Below are positions 6,763-14,897 of a DNA stretch of 17,588 nucleotides, piece after piece. The notes beneath the pieces are model-generated. The model was given only the letters and a program-made list of their open reading frames with translations. It did not search any database and had not been told where the DNA came from. Each line of letters opens with the position of its first letter. Position 1 is the stretch's first letter. This DNA is from JANQGH01 sp039819285. GTDB taxonomy: Bacteria; Pseudomonadota; Alphaproteobacteria; DSM-16000; Inquilinaceae. Where the stretch lies: contig JBCBSH010000083.1 of the NCBI GenBank assembly GCA_039819285.1, positions 1 through 17,588 on the forward strand, read 5' to 3'. The position numbers and the translations under genes were made by a program.

Positions 6763-7878
6763 CTAGGCCGCGGCGACGCCTGAATGGCGCTTCAGAAACG
6801 GCAGGAACTGCGGAAACACCTCGTCGGCCACCCGCTCGCCCATGAATGGGTCTTGGTGGCCATAGCCGGCCAGGATCAAACGGTCGTGCGGGTTGTCGGG
6901 CACACGCTCCAGCAACCGGTTGTAGCAAACCAGATTGGAATCGGTGAACACCTTGTTGGTTTCGCCGGTGACGAACAGCACGGGCGTTGAGATGTCTTTC
7001 GCGTGCTCGAAGTAATCGTTCGGCAGCGCTGAGTATTCGGGCTTTCTGGGATACATCTTGACCGCCGTATTACCGCGCTTGATCATTTTCAGCACGTGAC
7101 GGTGATAGTTCATGCTGGTGCCGCCATAAAGGTCGGCGCCGCGCCGGTGTGTGACGTCGGCCAGGTTTTTGTGTTCATAGAGCGCGGGCCAGCCCGTGCC
7201 CCACATGAGGCTCAGCATATGGCAGGCCGGCACGTCGCATTCGCGGTGAAACAGCGACACGATCCAACTGAGTGAGCGGCCGAAGGTTAGGGTTGGATCC
7301 TGGCTCCAGGACGGGCTGACGTAAGGCACGCTGAGCAAGTATTCCAGCATGAACGGGAAGACGGTTAGCTTGACCCGCGACCAGCCGGGTACGCGCGGCG
7401 TCAGGGTCACGGAGTTGGCGATGACACTGGCGATGCCCTCGACCTGCTTGGCGAACAGGCTCATGACAAAGGACATGGAGCCAAGGCAGTGGCAGATGAC
7501 GTGGATCCGCTTATCGCCGCCGACGATCTCGCGCACCGCCTCGATGCCGGCCGGGTGATCATAGAGCGCGCAATCATCCATGCTGTAGCGGTGCGGCCGC
7601 AGATTATAGCTGTGCCGGTTGCTCATGCGAAAATCGAAGGTGAAGACGTCGGTAAAGCCCTGCTCGTGCAGCCAAACGACCAGGTTTTTGTGCTCCGGCA
7701 TGATGAACATGTCCGACGAGGTGGTCAGCCCGTGGATGATCACCACGACATCGTCGCAATCCGCCTTCCAGAACCGTAACAGGCTGAGACCGAGCTTGTC
7801 GGCTGTGGTCACTGGATGGGTCGTAATCCGTGCCTCGGGCACGCCGTCCAAGGTGTAAAGTGCGATTTCGCGTTTCAT
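6763..7878 (-). CDS. Alpha/beta fold hydrolase with cysteine nucleophile (GMC-oxidoreductase partner)
   Basis: 371-aa alpha/beta hydrolase. Oxyanion region VVIIHGLTTSSDMF (about residues 45-58); FTFDFRMSN after strand 4; nucleophile elbow VICHCLGS with Cys131 where serine hydrolases have Ser. Predicted triad Cys131, Asp313 (VFTDSN) and His341 (AGYGHQDPF). The cysteine elbow recalls PHA synthases (GxCxG), but the rest of the sequence and the gene context point to the hydrolase domain that accompanies cholesterol-oxidase-like GMC enzymes. No signal peptide. Strong RBS AAAGGAGG (7884-7891) lies 5 nt before the ATG, in the 25-nt gap after the GMC gene, so it is the last gene of the operon. Likely acts on an ester or thioester made from the oxidation product; substrate unknown. 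Confidence 0.85.
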   Translation of the reverse strand: MKREIALYTLDGVPEARITTHPVTTADKLGLSLLRFWKADCDDVVVIIHGLTTSSDMFIMPEHKNLVVWLHEQGFTDVFTFDFRMSNRHSYNLRPHRYSMDDCALYDHPAGIEAVREIVGGDKRIHVICHCLGSMSFVMSLFAKQVEGIASVIANSVTLTPRVPGWSRVKLTVFPFMLEYLLSVPYVSPSWSQDPTLTFGRSLSWIVSLFHRECDVPACHMLSLMWGTGWPALYEHKNLADVTHRRGADLYGGTSMNYHRHVLKMIKRGNTAVKMYPRKPEYSALPNDYFEHAKDISTPVLFVTGETNKVFTDSNLVCYNRLLERVPDNPHDRLILAGYGHQDPFMGERVADEVFPQFLPFLKRHSGVAAA

Positions 7879-7903
7879 GTCGGCCTCCTTTCGAGACAGA
7901 CGC

Positions 7904-9490
7904 CTAAGCGGCCAGGCGCTCCGCAGCGATGTGTTCCGCGATGGCGGCGATGGTGCGCGAGGGGTTCAGGCCGACGGCCCGCGGGATGATCGCGCCGTCG
8001 ACCACGTAAAGGCCGTCATAGCCAAACACCCGTCCGCGATGGTCGACCACACCGTCGGCCGCCGATGTTCCCATATTGCAGCCGCCCAGCGGGTGTGGCG
8101 TGACCAGGTATTTCATCAAGCTCCAGCTCGGCGGTACAAGAGGGATCCCGCCGGTCGCCTGGGACAGCTTCAGATGCATGTCAACGAGGGCCTGCACCGC
8201 ATCCTCAGAAGGGCCGGGGTCCCAGTCGAGGTCGAGTTCGAAGTCGCCAAGGCCGAAGAATTTGCGCCCTAGCTTCATCCGGCCGACCGACTGATCGACC
8301 GCCTGACCGAACCAGGGCATCAGGGACGTCATCGGATCGCAGTCTCGTGCCAGCCGCGCCACCCCTTGGGCGATGCCGGCGAAGAAGCCTTGGAACATGG
8401 CGTTCTCGCCGCCGATATTCTCGATCGCGTTGCCCAGCAGATCGGGGAAGCCGCCGTCCTGGACGAAGAATTCCTGGCCATCGACCGCGCCGTCGAGGAA
8501 CGAGATCGTGCCCGTGATCGTCGGTCCCCGTGTCGGCGAGACCGTTCGGCCGGGATACAGGGTCGGCGTCAGAAAATCGCCATTGGAACACCAGCCGTAA
8601 CCCAGCTTGGCGCTCAGACCCGGCAAGGTGCGATGCTCATCGCGACAGCGCAGCAGCAACTCTGTCGAGCCCAGGGACCCCGCCGCAAGGTAGACCTCCA
8701 ATCCCTCTACGGTGCCAGGCTCCAAGACGCCATCACCGACCTTGTCGAAGCTGACGAGATAGCCATTGCTAAGCGCGCGCAGTTGTCGCACCAAATGCAG
8801 GGGCCGGATCTCGGCCCCGTTGGCCTTGGCCTCGGCCAGATAGTTGAGATCCAGCGTGTTCTTGGCCTGGACCGGACAGCCGATGTCGCAATTGCCGCAA
8901 TGGATGCAGGTGCCCTGTTCGCAGCCTTGCGCGTTCTGGAACCGCTTCGATTTATCGGCGTTGTGGGGATCGTCGAGACCGTAATGCCAGTCTTCGTCGA
9001 AGCTGACCGCCAGGTCCAGCTTACGAAACCGGTCGCCATGGCCGGCCTTTTCGGCACCTTCACGGACCAGCTTGAACCGTTCCGTCAACTGGCCGTCCGG
9101 CAACTGCTGAACCGCCAGCATGTCGCCGGTCGCCTCAAAATGTGGCTTCAGCCTGTCCTTGGTGATCTCCGTCGGCCAACCGCCGTCGAAGGCGTTGTCT
9201 TCCGGCTCAATGAAGACGTTGGCATAGATCAGCGAGCCCCCGCCGACGCCAGCACCCTGCACCACCGCCATGCGCGGAAAGATGCGCATGTCGATCCAGC
9301 CATTCTGGTTTTCCGGCTCGTCGACGTCATAGATCCAATCGTCTTGCGTGACGCTGGGATACGTATCGGGCGACCAGTCGCGCCCGCGTTCCAGAACCAG
9401 GACCGAACGCCCGGCCTGTGCCAGGCGGCAGGCCAGAACCGAACCGCCGAACCCGCTGCCTATGATGACCGCATCGAACCGTTCGGGCAT
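7904..9490 (-). CDS. GMC family (cholesterol-oxidase-like) FAD-dependent oxidoreductase
   Basis: 528-aa flavoenzyme that oxidises an alcohol or sterol. FAD-binding Rossmann motif IIGSGFGGSV (about residues 9-18) and LERGRDW (33-39); flavin contact VVQGAGVGGGSLIYANV (76-92); C-terminal HPLGGCNMG with His466 and GLNPSRTIAAIAE with Asn509, the His-Asn pair of the GMC active site. A cluster Cys190, 195, 198, 201, 205 reads CIHCGNCDIGCP, followed by AKNTLDLNYL. No Tat or Sec signal peptide, so cytosolic, unlike secreted cholesterol oxidases. The frame opens at GTG 9532 inside the preceding gene, but ATG 9490 follows AGGGGA by 7 nt and begins MPERFDAVII, right before the Rossmann strand, so 9490 is the start. 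It sits 11 nt after the 200-aa gene and 25 nt before the hydrolase. Confidence 0.9.
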   Translation of the reverse strand: MPERFDAVIIGSGFGGSVLACRLAQAGRSVLVLERGRDWSPDTYPSVTQDDWIYDVDEPENQNGWIDMRIFPRMAVVQGAGVGGGSLIYANVFIEPEDNAFDGGWPTEITKDRLKPHFEATGDMLAVQQLPDGQLTERFKLVREGAEKAGHGDRFRKLDLAVSFDEDWHYGLDDPHNADKSKRFQNAQGCEQGTCIHCGNCDIGCPVQAKNTLDLNYLAEAKANGAEIRPLHLVRQLRALSNGYLVSFDKVGDGVLEPGTVEGLEVYLAAGSLGSTELLLRCRDEHRTLPGLSAKLGYGWCSNGDFLTPTLYPGRTVSPTRGPTITGTISFLDGAVDGQEFFVQDGGFPDLLGNAIENIGGENAMFQGFFAGIAQGVARLARDCDPMTSLMPWFGQAVDQSVGRMKLGRKFFGLGDFELDLDWDPGPSEDAVQALVDMHLKLSQATGGIPLVPPSWSLMKYLVTPHPLGGCNMGTSAADGVVDHRGRVFGYDGLYVVDGAIIPRAVGLNPSRTIAAIAEHIAAERLAA

Positions 9491-9497
9491 GGCGTCA

Positions 9498-9503
9498 TCC
9501 CCT
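9498..9503 (-). promoter_or_regulatory. Ribosome binding site deciding the GMC oxidoreductase start
   Basis: AGGGGA on the - strand, 7 nt before ATG 9490 and touching the TAG stop of the preceding gene. It favours the 528-aa start over the upstream GTG at 9532 and suggests translation coupled to the previous gene. Confidence 0.6.
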
Positions 9504-10104
9504 ATCGGACCTTGGGCCCGTACCGGTCCCACAGCTCGCCCATGAAGAACCGGCCGAACTTGGCCATGGCCGCGGACTTGTCGATCAGATCGTCGGTGCC
9601 GGTGACGCGGATGGTCGAGACCAGCTTCATCAGATCGACCAGGCCCAGGCTCAACACGCCGGCGCCCGCGATCGCGCCAGACTTGTCCTGGCCCTCATAC
9701 AGTTTGGTGAACAGGGTCGTCGTGTCGGGCCAAAGGTCGAACGGCCGGTCGTTGTGAACGACCTTGTGTCCGGCCAGATAGAACGGCTTGCCCTCGTGTT
9801 CGAAGGCAAGCTCGTAAATCATGTGCTTGGTGTCCGGGTGATCGGTCGGCGAGAACAGGTTGAAGACGCCGCTTTCCGCCTTCAGGCCGTTGCCGAACGG
9901 CCCGAAGTCGATCGTGCCGGTCAGGCTGCCCAGATGGTTCGGGTCGGCAACGAAGGCGTCGACATCATCGATCGCCACGCTGGCGTGCATCGAAAGCGTC
10001 GTCTTGTCTGACTTGCCGCGGTCGGCACCCTCGTTCGTATCCGTCGCACCCAACGCGAACGGTCCGGCCATGGTCTCGTCGAAGCGGATGCCGTGGGCTG
10101 CCAT
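9502..10104 (-). CDS. 200-aa beta-rich protein, companion domain of the GMC oxidoreductase
   Basis: 200-aa protein of no known enzymatic activity. Alternating hydrophobic residues predict mostly beta strands: MHASVAIDDVDAFVADPNH, GSLTGTIDFGPFG, then GVFNLFSP, MIYELAFEHEGKPFYLAGHK, a conserved-looking FDLWPDTTTLFTKLYEG, and a helical end FGRFFMGELWDRYG. I recall this module as the middle domain of long fused proteins that combine a GMC oxidoreductase with an alpha/beta hydrolase; here it is a separate gene directly before the GMC gene. ATG 10104 has a good RBS (AAGGA, 9 nt upstream). No signal peptide or TM helix. It may bind a hydrophobic substrate (barrel- or lipocalin-like fold), which is inference. 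Confidence 0.75.
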   Translation of the reverse strand: MAAHGIRFDETMAGPFALGATDTNEGADRGKSDKTTLSMHASVAIDDVDAFVADPNHLGSLTGTIDFGPFGNGLKAESGVFNLFSPTDHPDTKHMIYELAFEHEGKPFYLAGHKVVHNDRPFDLWPDTTTLFTKLYEGQDKSGAIAGAGVLSLGLVDLMKLVSTIRVTGTDDLIDKSAAMAKFGRFFMGELWDRYGPKVR

Positions 10105-10149
10105 GATGTGCTGTCCTTCTTTCCGGTTTTCTGTGCGGTTTTGAGCGTC

Positions 10150-11793
10150 CTACCAAGGGATCAGATCAAGTTTGGCATCAAGGGGCCGTTTATTGCCCCT
10201 GTCATCCTCCTCCTCGACCACGTCGCCGCGCCGATCATAGGTGCGCACCCGCAGTTGGTGGGCTGCGCGATCGACCGAAAGCCGGCAGAAATTGTCCTCC
10301 TGGGTGAAGTTGCCGGCCTTGTAATCCATGGCGCAGGCATTGCCCGCACTGTCTTCAAACGGGAACGTGTCTCTCTGGCCCTCGGCCTTGGAGTCGTGGA
10401 CGAAGTCGGAGGGTTCGCCGTCGGCGAACGGGAACGGCCAATAGAACGCCGACGATGTGACCGCGTGAAAGACCAAAGGATCGCTCTCGCCCGCCACGTC
10501 GATCGATGCCTTGGCAACGTTGGCGCAATGAATGTCGCCCGACAGAAAGACGACGTTCTGCACCTTGTTGTCGACCAGGCAGCGCAGGATCGCCTCGCGC
10601 GTGTTCGGGAAGCCCGGCCAGGAGTCGCCCTTTTCCTTTTCCAGGTCGCTGCGGTCGGCCTTGGCCGACATCGAACTTGGGATGAACACGCTGGAGGTGA
10701 CGATGAATTTCGGCACGTTACCATGCTGTTCCTGCTGCGCTTTCAGCCAGTTCAGCAGCCGTTGCAGTTGGCCCGGCGGGCTGCCGGGCAGGGTCGGGCG
10801 GCCCAGCATGTGGTTGTCCCTAAGGTCTCCATCGTCGCCCTCCAGATAGCGCTGCGTGCGCGTGTCGACGACGAAGAAGGGATAGCCGCCGAAGTCGAAG
10901 GAGTAGTAGAGCCGCTTGCCGAAATTGCGCGGCCCGTGGCTCCACTGATAGCTGAGATAGGCGTCGATCGCGATGGTGAACAGCAGGTGCGAGGCGTTGC
11001 GGCGCAGCCGGTCCTGGGTCCAATTGTCCTCGATCTCGTGGTCGTCCAGGATCATGTAAACCGGCGCGTGGCGCATCAGCCGGCGGATGTTGGGCGAGCT
11101 AAACGCGGTCAGATAGCGGTCCCGGAACTCCTTATAAGTGTCGGCACGGCCGACCGGTACCGCCCGGTGAAACATGTCGGCATAGATCTGGTCACCGACC
11201 ATCAGCGTGAAGCGCGGGGGCGACGGATCCTGGTCGTCGGCCACCTGCCGGGCCATCGGGGCGAAAATCCGGTCCGCGTGGCGGACCTTCCACAGCAGAC
11301 CCGGATAACGGCAGGAGCCGAGGAGGAAATCGAGACGATCGGTTGGCTCAGCCGGGAAGGTGCGAAATCTCGCCTCGGACCGGCCCTCTGGCAATTCCTG
11401 CAAATCCTCGCGCCACGCGTCGGGCGTTGGCAGGCGTGATTGCAGCCGCTGCCAGCCGATGCCTTCATCGTCATCGATTGGATCGTCGAGCAGCAGGGTT
11501 CCCGCGCGAACGACATAGGCCTGATCGGCGTCAAGCGCCGTAGTGCCCTCATCCGCGCCGAGATTGATCGTGCCGCTGCGGTCGAACTCGCGGCGAAGGC
11601 GGAAGTAGTAGCAGGTTGCATCTTCGGGCTTTGCCGCCGCATGCCGTACCGAGAGCACGCCGATCGTTCTGGTCTGCGAGTCGAGGTCCGAACTTGAGTC
11701 CGTGCGCGGATCGGCCCGAACCCAGATGCGGGCGCTGGTCGCCGTCGTGTGCCCAACGATGGGGCCGAGACCGGCCGGCCGAAGACTTGACAT
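10150..11793 (-). CDS. PhoD-like phosphatase / phosphodiesterase (alkaline phosphatase D family)
   Basis: 547-aa metallophosphoesterase of the PhoD family, which hydrolyses phosphodiesters and monoesters using Fe and Ca. The N-terminal beta-sandwich carries the family opening GPIVGHTTATSARIWVRA (about residues 10-27). Metal-site motifs follow in order: LGSCRYPG (158-165), VGDQIYAD (199-206), ILDDHEIEDNW (248-258), VVDTRTQR (308-315) and FLSGDIHC (416-423). No Tat or Sec signal precedes the N-terminal domain, so this copy appears cytosolic, unlike secreted PhoD. ATG 11793 has GAGGGT about 8 nt upstream. It is first in the four-gene unit: 45 bp separate it from the 200-aa gene. No Pho box was recognised upstream, so a role in phosphate starvation is not supported; it may process a substrate of the operon. 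Confidence 0.88.
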   Translation of the reverse strand: MSSLRPAGLGPIVGHTTATSARIWVRADPRTDSSSDLDSQTRTIGVLSVRHAAAKPEDATCYYFRLRREFDRSGTINLGADEGTTALDADQAYVVRAGTLLLDDPIDDDEGIGWQRLQSRLPTPDAWREDLQELPEGRSEARFRTFPAEPTDRLDFLLGSCRYPGLLWKVRHADRIFAPMARQVADDQDPSPPRFTLMVGDQIYADMFHRAVPVGRADTYKEFRDRYLTAFSSPNIRRLMRHAPVYMILDDHEIEDNWTQDRLRRNASHLLFTIAIDAYLSYQWSHGPRNFGKRLYYSFDFGGYPFFVVDTRTQRYLEGDDGDLRDNHMLGRPTLPGSPPGQLQRLLNWLKAQQEQHGNVPKFIVTSSVFIPSSMSAKADRSDLEKEKGDSWPGFPNTREAILRCLVDNKVQNVVFLSGDIHCANVAKASIDVAGESDPLVFHAVTSSAFYWPFPFADGEPSDFVHDSKAEGQRDTFPFEDSAGNACAMDYKAGNFTQEDNFCRLSVDRAAHQLRVRTYDRRGDVVEEEDDRGNKRPLDAKLDLIPW

Positions 11794-11898
11794 GTACAGA
11801 CCCTCGCTTGGCTAATGCAGCAGGCTAACGACCCTCAACACATCAAATAAAAAGTCTAGGCGAATTCACGAAAACAGGAAAGACAGCCGAAAAATTGA
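11794..11898. other. Intergenic spacer between dctM and the PhoD operon
   Basis: 105 bp, AT-rich in the middle (around 11840-11895) compared with the flanks. Both neighbours are on the - strand, so this must hold the end of the TRAP operon and any promoter of the PhoD operon. I found no hairpin with a U-run and no convincing -35/-10 pair. Confidence 0.4.
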
Positions 11899-13191
11899 TT
11901 AACGGAACAATAACGTCGGCAGCCAAAGCGCGATGCCGGGTATTGCCGTCAGCAGGGCCACCATGACCAGCATGATGGCCCAATAGGGGATCGCACCGCG
12001 CGCGGCGCCGGAGATCGAGACATCGCGGCCGGCGATTGCCGTCAGGACATAGAGGTTCAGGCCGACCGGCGGCGTGATGAGGCCGATTTCAACCATAATG
12101 GTGATGATCACGCCCAGCCAGATCGGGTCGAAGCCCAGCCCCGTCAACAGCGGGAAAACCACGGGCAGCGTCATGATCATGATCGACAGGCCGTCGAAAA
12201 CGCAGCCAAGCGCGAGGTAAAGCAGCGCGATGACGGCGAACAGCAGATAGGGGTGAAAGCCGGCCGCCGAGACGCCCTCGACCATCTCGCGCGCAATGCC
12301 GAGAATGGCGACCGACTGGCCCAGGATCAGGGCGCCGACAAAGATGAAGCCGATCGAGGTGAAGGTGACGACAGAGGCAAGAAGCGCACGGTAAAGCCGG
12401 GTCAGGGTCAGGTCGCCAGCAAAAAAGCCGATCAGAACGGACGCGACGACGCCGACAGCGGCGGCCTCGGTCGGCGTCGCCAGGCCGAAAAAAATGCTGC
12501 CCATCACCGCAAAGAACAAGAGCACGAGCGGCCAAAGGCTCAACAGCATTACGAGTGCGCGGCCAAACGGATGATGCTCGCCCTCGGTCTCGGTTGGCGC
12601 GCCACGCAACCGTACGCGCAGATAGATGAAGGCCATGAACAGAACCGCCATCAGCACGCCCGGCACCAGACCGGCCGCGAAAAGCTGGCCGATCGACGTT
12701 TCGGTCAGGGCGCCGTAGATCAGCAGCGACAGGCTTGGCGGGATCAAGAGGCCCAGCGTGCCGCCGGCCGCGATTGACCCGATCACCTGACGCGGCTCAT
12801 AGCCCCGCGCCTTCATCTCCGGATAGGCCACGGAGCCGACAGCCGCCGCGGTCGAAATCGACGAGCCGCTGACGGCCGAAAACGCGGCCGAAACGGCAAT
12901 GTTGGTGTGCAGCAGCGAGCCGGGCACCCGATCGAACATGGGCGCGATCGCCGTGTAGGCCCGACGGCTGATGCCGCTGGCCATCAGGATCTCGCCCATG
13001 AAGATGAACAGCGGAATGGCCGTAAGCGTGAACGAGTTCAGGGTGTTCCAGACCGTGTTGATCGCCAATCCGGCGGCGTTGCCGGCGACGAACTGAAGGA
13101 TGACCAGCCCGGTCAGGCCCAAGGCCGCGCCCAGAGCCATGCCGGTCAGGGCAGTCACGGACAGCACGGCAAGGAAGGTCGGCCAGAACAT
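11899..13191 (-). CDS. dctM: TRAP transporter large permease subunit, DctM family
   Basis: 430-aa integral membrane protein, the sodium-driven translocating subunit of a tripartite ATP-independent periplasmic transporter. It is hydrophobic throughout with about 11-13 predicted helices. Family signatures: TAIPLFIFMGEILMASGIS near residues 57-75, AVSGSSISTAAAVGSVAYPEM (about 107-127), GGTLGLLIPPSLSLLIYG (about 143-160), and near the C-terminus MVEIGLITPPVGLNLYVL. Length is normal. ATG 13191 lies 21 bp after the dctQ stop, so the two are co-transcribed and encode the membrane complex. Third gene of dctP-dctQ-dctM. Confidence 0.95.
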   Translation of the reverse strand: MFWPTFLAVLSVTALTGMALGAALGLTGLVILQFVAGNAAGLAINTVWNTLNSFTLTAIPLFIFMGEILMASGISRRAYTAIAPMFDRVPGSLLHTNIAVSAAFSAVSGSSISTAAAVGSVAYPEMKARGYEPRQVIGSIAAGGTLGLLIPPSLSLLIYGALTETSIGQLFAAGLVPGVLMAVLFMAFIYLRVRLRGAPTETEGEHHPFGRALVMLLSLWPLVLLFFAVMGSIFFGLATPTEAAAVGVVASVLIGFFAGDLTLTRLYRALLASVVTFTSIGFIFVGALILGQSVAILGIAREMVEGVSAAGFHPYLLFAVIALLYLALGCVFDGLSIMIMTLPVVFPLLTGLGFDPIWLGVIITIMVEIGLITPPVGLNLYVLTAIAGRDVSISGAARGAIPYWAIMLVMVALLTAIPGIALWLPTLLFR

Positions 13192-13212
13192 CGCGTCCGC
13201 TTCGGATCGGGG

Positions 13213-13752
13213 TCAGCTTGGAGAGCGCAGAATCAAGACGGTCTTGTGCAGGATCGCCAGCGCGGTGAGGGCCATTGAGACGGGTAGGATCAGCATCCAG
13301 GGGATCAGTTCAACACGCAAGACGATCGTTCGCGGGTTGACGCGCTGGGCGAATTCCAGCCACGGCACCGTCAGCCAGATGAACCAGAGGCAGAACACCA
13401 CCACCAGCAGGTTTGCAACCACGGCCGCGACCCGTTTCCAGCGCGCGTTCAAGAGCTGGGTCACAAGGGTCACGCTGACATGCCGGTCGAAGAAGGTGAC
13501 AAAGGGGATGCTAAGGAAGAACAGGGATACGAAGAACAGGCCCGACATCTCCGACGTCCAAGAGATGGGGCTGTTCAGCAAATAGCGCCGGACGACGCTG
13601 GCCGAAATCAGCAGGGCCAGGCTGGCAAGCGCGACCCCGGCCAGCACCAGCAAGGCCCAATAGACCACCGCAATGCCGGATGGTCTTCCGGTCCGCGCAA
13701 CGGCACCGGACGACACGTCGGCCGAGGCGCCTTGATCAGCGGCGTCAGTCAT
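13213..13752 (-). CDS. dctQ: TRAP transporter small permease subunit, DctQ family
   Basis: 179-aa membrane protein with four predicted helices (about residues 27-50, 66-83, 107-128, 149-170). The hydrophilic N-terminal 25 residues are unremarkable. Family pattern: ISWTSEMSGLFFVSLFFLS, the place of the W-x-E-E region, then RHVSVTLV after helix 2, and a basic RWKR before helix 3. DctQ scaffolds DctM in the inner membrane. ATG 13752 follows the dctP stop by 51 bp, a gap filled by a strong hairpin. Confidence 0.9.
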   Translation of the reverse strand: MTDAADQGASADVSSGAVARTGRPSGIAVVYWALLVLAGVALASLALLISASVVRRYLLNSPISWTSEMSGLFFVSLFFLSIPFVTFFDRHVSVTLVTQLLNARWKRVAAVVANLLVVVFCLWFIWLTVPWLEFAQRVNPRTIVLRVELIPWMLILPVSMALTALAILHKTVLILRSPS

Positions 13753-13764
13753 ATACGGCCCGGC

Positions 13765-13794
13765 GGCCGGCGCGGTCGGTCGGCCGCGCCGGCC
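13765..13794 (-). promoter_or_regulatory. GC-rich hairpin between dctP and dctQ
   Basis: GGCCGGCGCGG (13765-13775) and CCGCGCCGGCC (13784-13794) are perfect 11-bp complementary arms with an 8-nt loop, all G-C pairs, placed right between dctP stop (13804) and dctQ start (13752). There is no U-run, so it is more likely an mRNA-stabilising or partially terminating element that lets the binding protein be made in excess over the permease. Confidence 0.6.
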
Positions 13795-13803
13795 CGCGCC
13801 TCG

Positions 13804-14826
13804 CTATCGGCCCAGCGCTTCCAAAATCCGCTGGCGGTATTCCGGCGCCGGCGGCCCAACCTCTTCAACCCGCACGCGCCAGACCTCGGCCGCGGCGTCG
13901 GTAAAGGCGCTGCGGTCTTCCTCGGGGAACGACCCCAGCCACTCGACCCCGGCGTCCGCCAAGCCGTCAACGGCGGCTTGGTCCTGATCGGCGGCGTCGG
14001 AATAGTCCGACGAGGCCGCCCACAGCCGGTCGGTGGCGTCGAGCACGACCTGCTGAAGGTCTTCCGGCAGCGCGTCCCAGGCATCCTGATTGACCGAAAT
14101 GACGTATGGGATGGCGGTCACCGGATAGAGATAGGCGGCGTAGTCCGACGCCTCCTGCAAGGACACGGTGTGGGCCAGCCGCGGCGGGTAGAGCGCGCAG
14201 TCCACCACGCCCGTCGTCAGCGCGACATAGATCTCCTCTTGGGGAATGATCTCCGCCGCGACGCCCAGCTGTTCGAACGTCGTGACCTGATCGGCCGCCC
14301 AGACGCGCAGCCGCTTCTCGCGCAGCTCGTCAAGCGTGTCGACCGCATCGTCCTGGCAGAAGATGGCCACACCCAGCGGCGGCAGGCCCATATAGCCGAC
14401 GATCTGAATGTTGAAGGGCGGCAGCGCCTCCTCGAAAATCGCCTGCAATTCCGGGATGGCCAGCGCCATCTCCTCGTCACTGCCGACCACGCCTTGAGTC
14501 AGCGCCAACTGCAGGGCCGGCGCGTCGCGGCCCAGGAAGTTGGCGTAGACGAAGCCGGACTCCACCGCGCCGCTTCCCAACCACTGCAGTACGTCGGCAT
14601 CCGCCAGCCCCATCGACCCGCCGCTATGGACGGTGATGTCGAGACGGCCGCCGGAACTTTCGCGGATATCGTCGGCCCAGGCCTCCAGATAGCCGGTTTC
14701 GTCGCGGGCGATGGCGTAGTTGTTGTTGAAATCCCACGCGACCTCTTGGGCCACCGCCGTTCCAACCAAGCCAAAAGCCAGTACGCCGCCCAACAGCAAG
14801 CGGGTCGTGCCGAAGTGCAAGTTCAT
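13804..14826 (-). CDS. dctP: TRAP transporter periplasmic solute-binding protein, DctP family
   Basis: 340-aa periplasmic binding protein. A Sec signal peptide is visible (hydrophobic core LLLGGVLAFGLVGTAVA, cleavage likely after AVA at 26). The mature part has HSGGSMGLADADVLQWLGSG and the family core LREKRLRVWAADQ with Arg174, the position of the arginine that pairs with the substrate carboxylate in most DctP proteins, followed by IIPQEEIYVALTTGVVDCA (equivalent to the P-x-E-[IV]-Y-x-AL-x-x-G-x-[VI]-D pattern). The ligand is probably an organic acid but cannot be named. Good RBS (GGGAGAGG) before ATG 14826. First of the three transporter genes; the nitrilase and class V PLP genes lie upstream, 148 bp away on the same strand. 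Confidence 0.95.
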   Translation of the reverse strand: MNLHFGTTRLLLGGVLAFGLVGTAVAQEVAWDFNNNYAIARDETGYLEAWADDIRESSGGRLDITVHSGGSMGLADADVLQWLGSGAVESGFVYANFLGRDAPALQLALTQGVVGSDEEMALAIPELQAIFEEALPPFNIQIVGYMGLPPLGVAIFCQDDAVDTLDELREKRLRVWAADQVTTFEQLGVAAEIIPQEEIYVALTTGVVDCALYPPRLAHTVSLQEASDYAAYLYPVTAIPYVISVNQDAWDALPEDLQQVVLDATDRLWAASSDYSDAADQDQAAVDGLADAGVEWLGSFPEEDRSAFTDAAAEVWRVRVEEVGPPAPEYRQRILEALGR

Positions 14827-14897
14827 GAAGCCTCTCCCTCTCCGCGAAACCCGGCCAGTCGGGTTCCGGTGTTCCCTTGTGCAGCGCTAACCTGTCG

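Noticed and set aside
8366..9757. 463-codon + strand frame opposite the GMC oxidoreductase
   Set aside because: Antisense shadow; the - strand frame has FAD and His-Asn motifs throughout.
10093..11439. 448-codon + strand frame opposite the PhoD-like gene
   Set aside because: Antisense shadow with no domain signature; the - strand carries all PhoD metal motifs.
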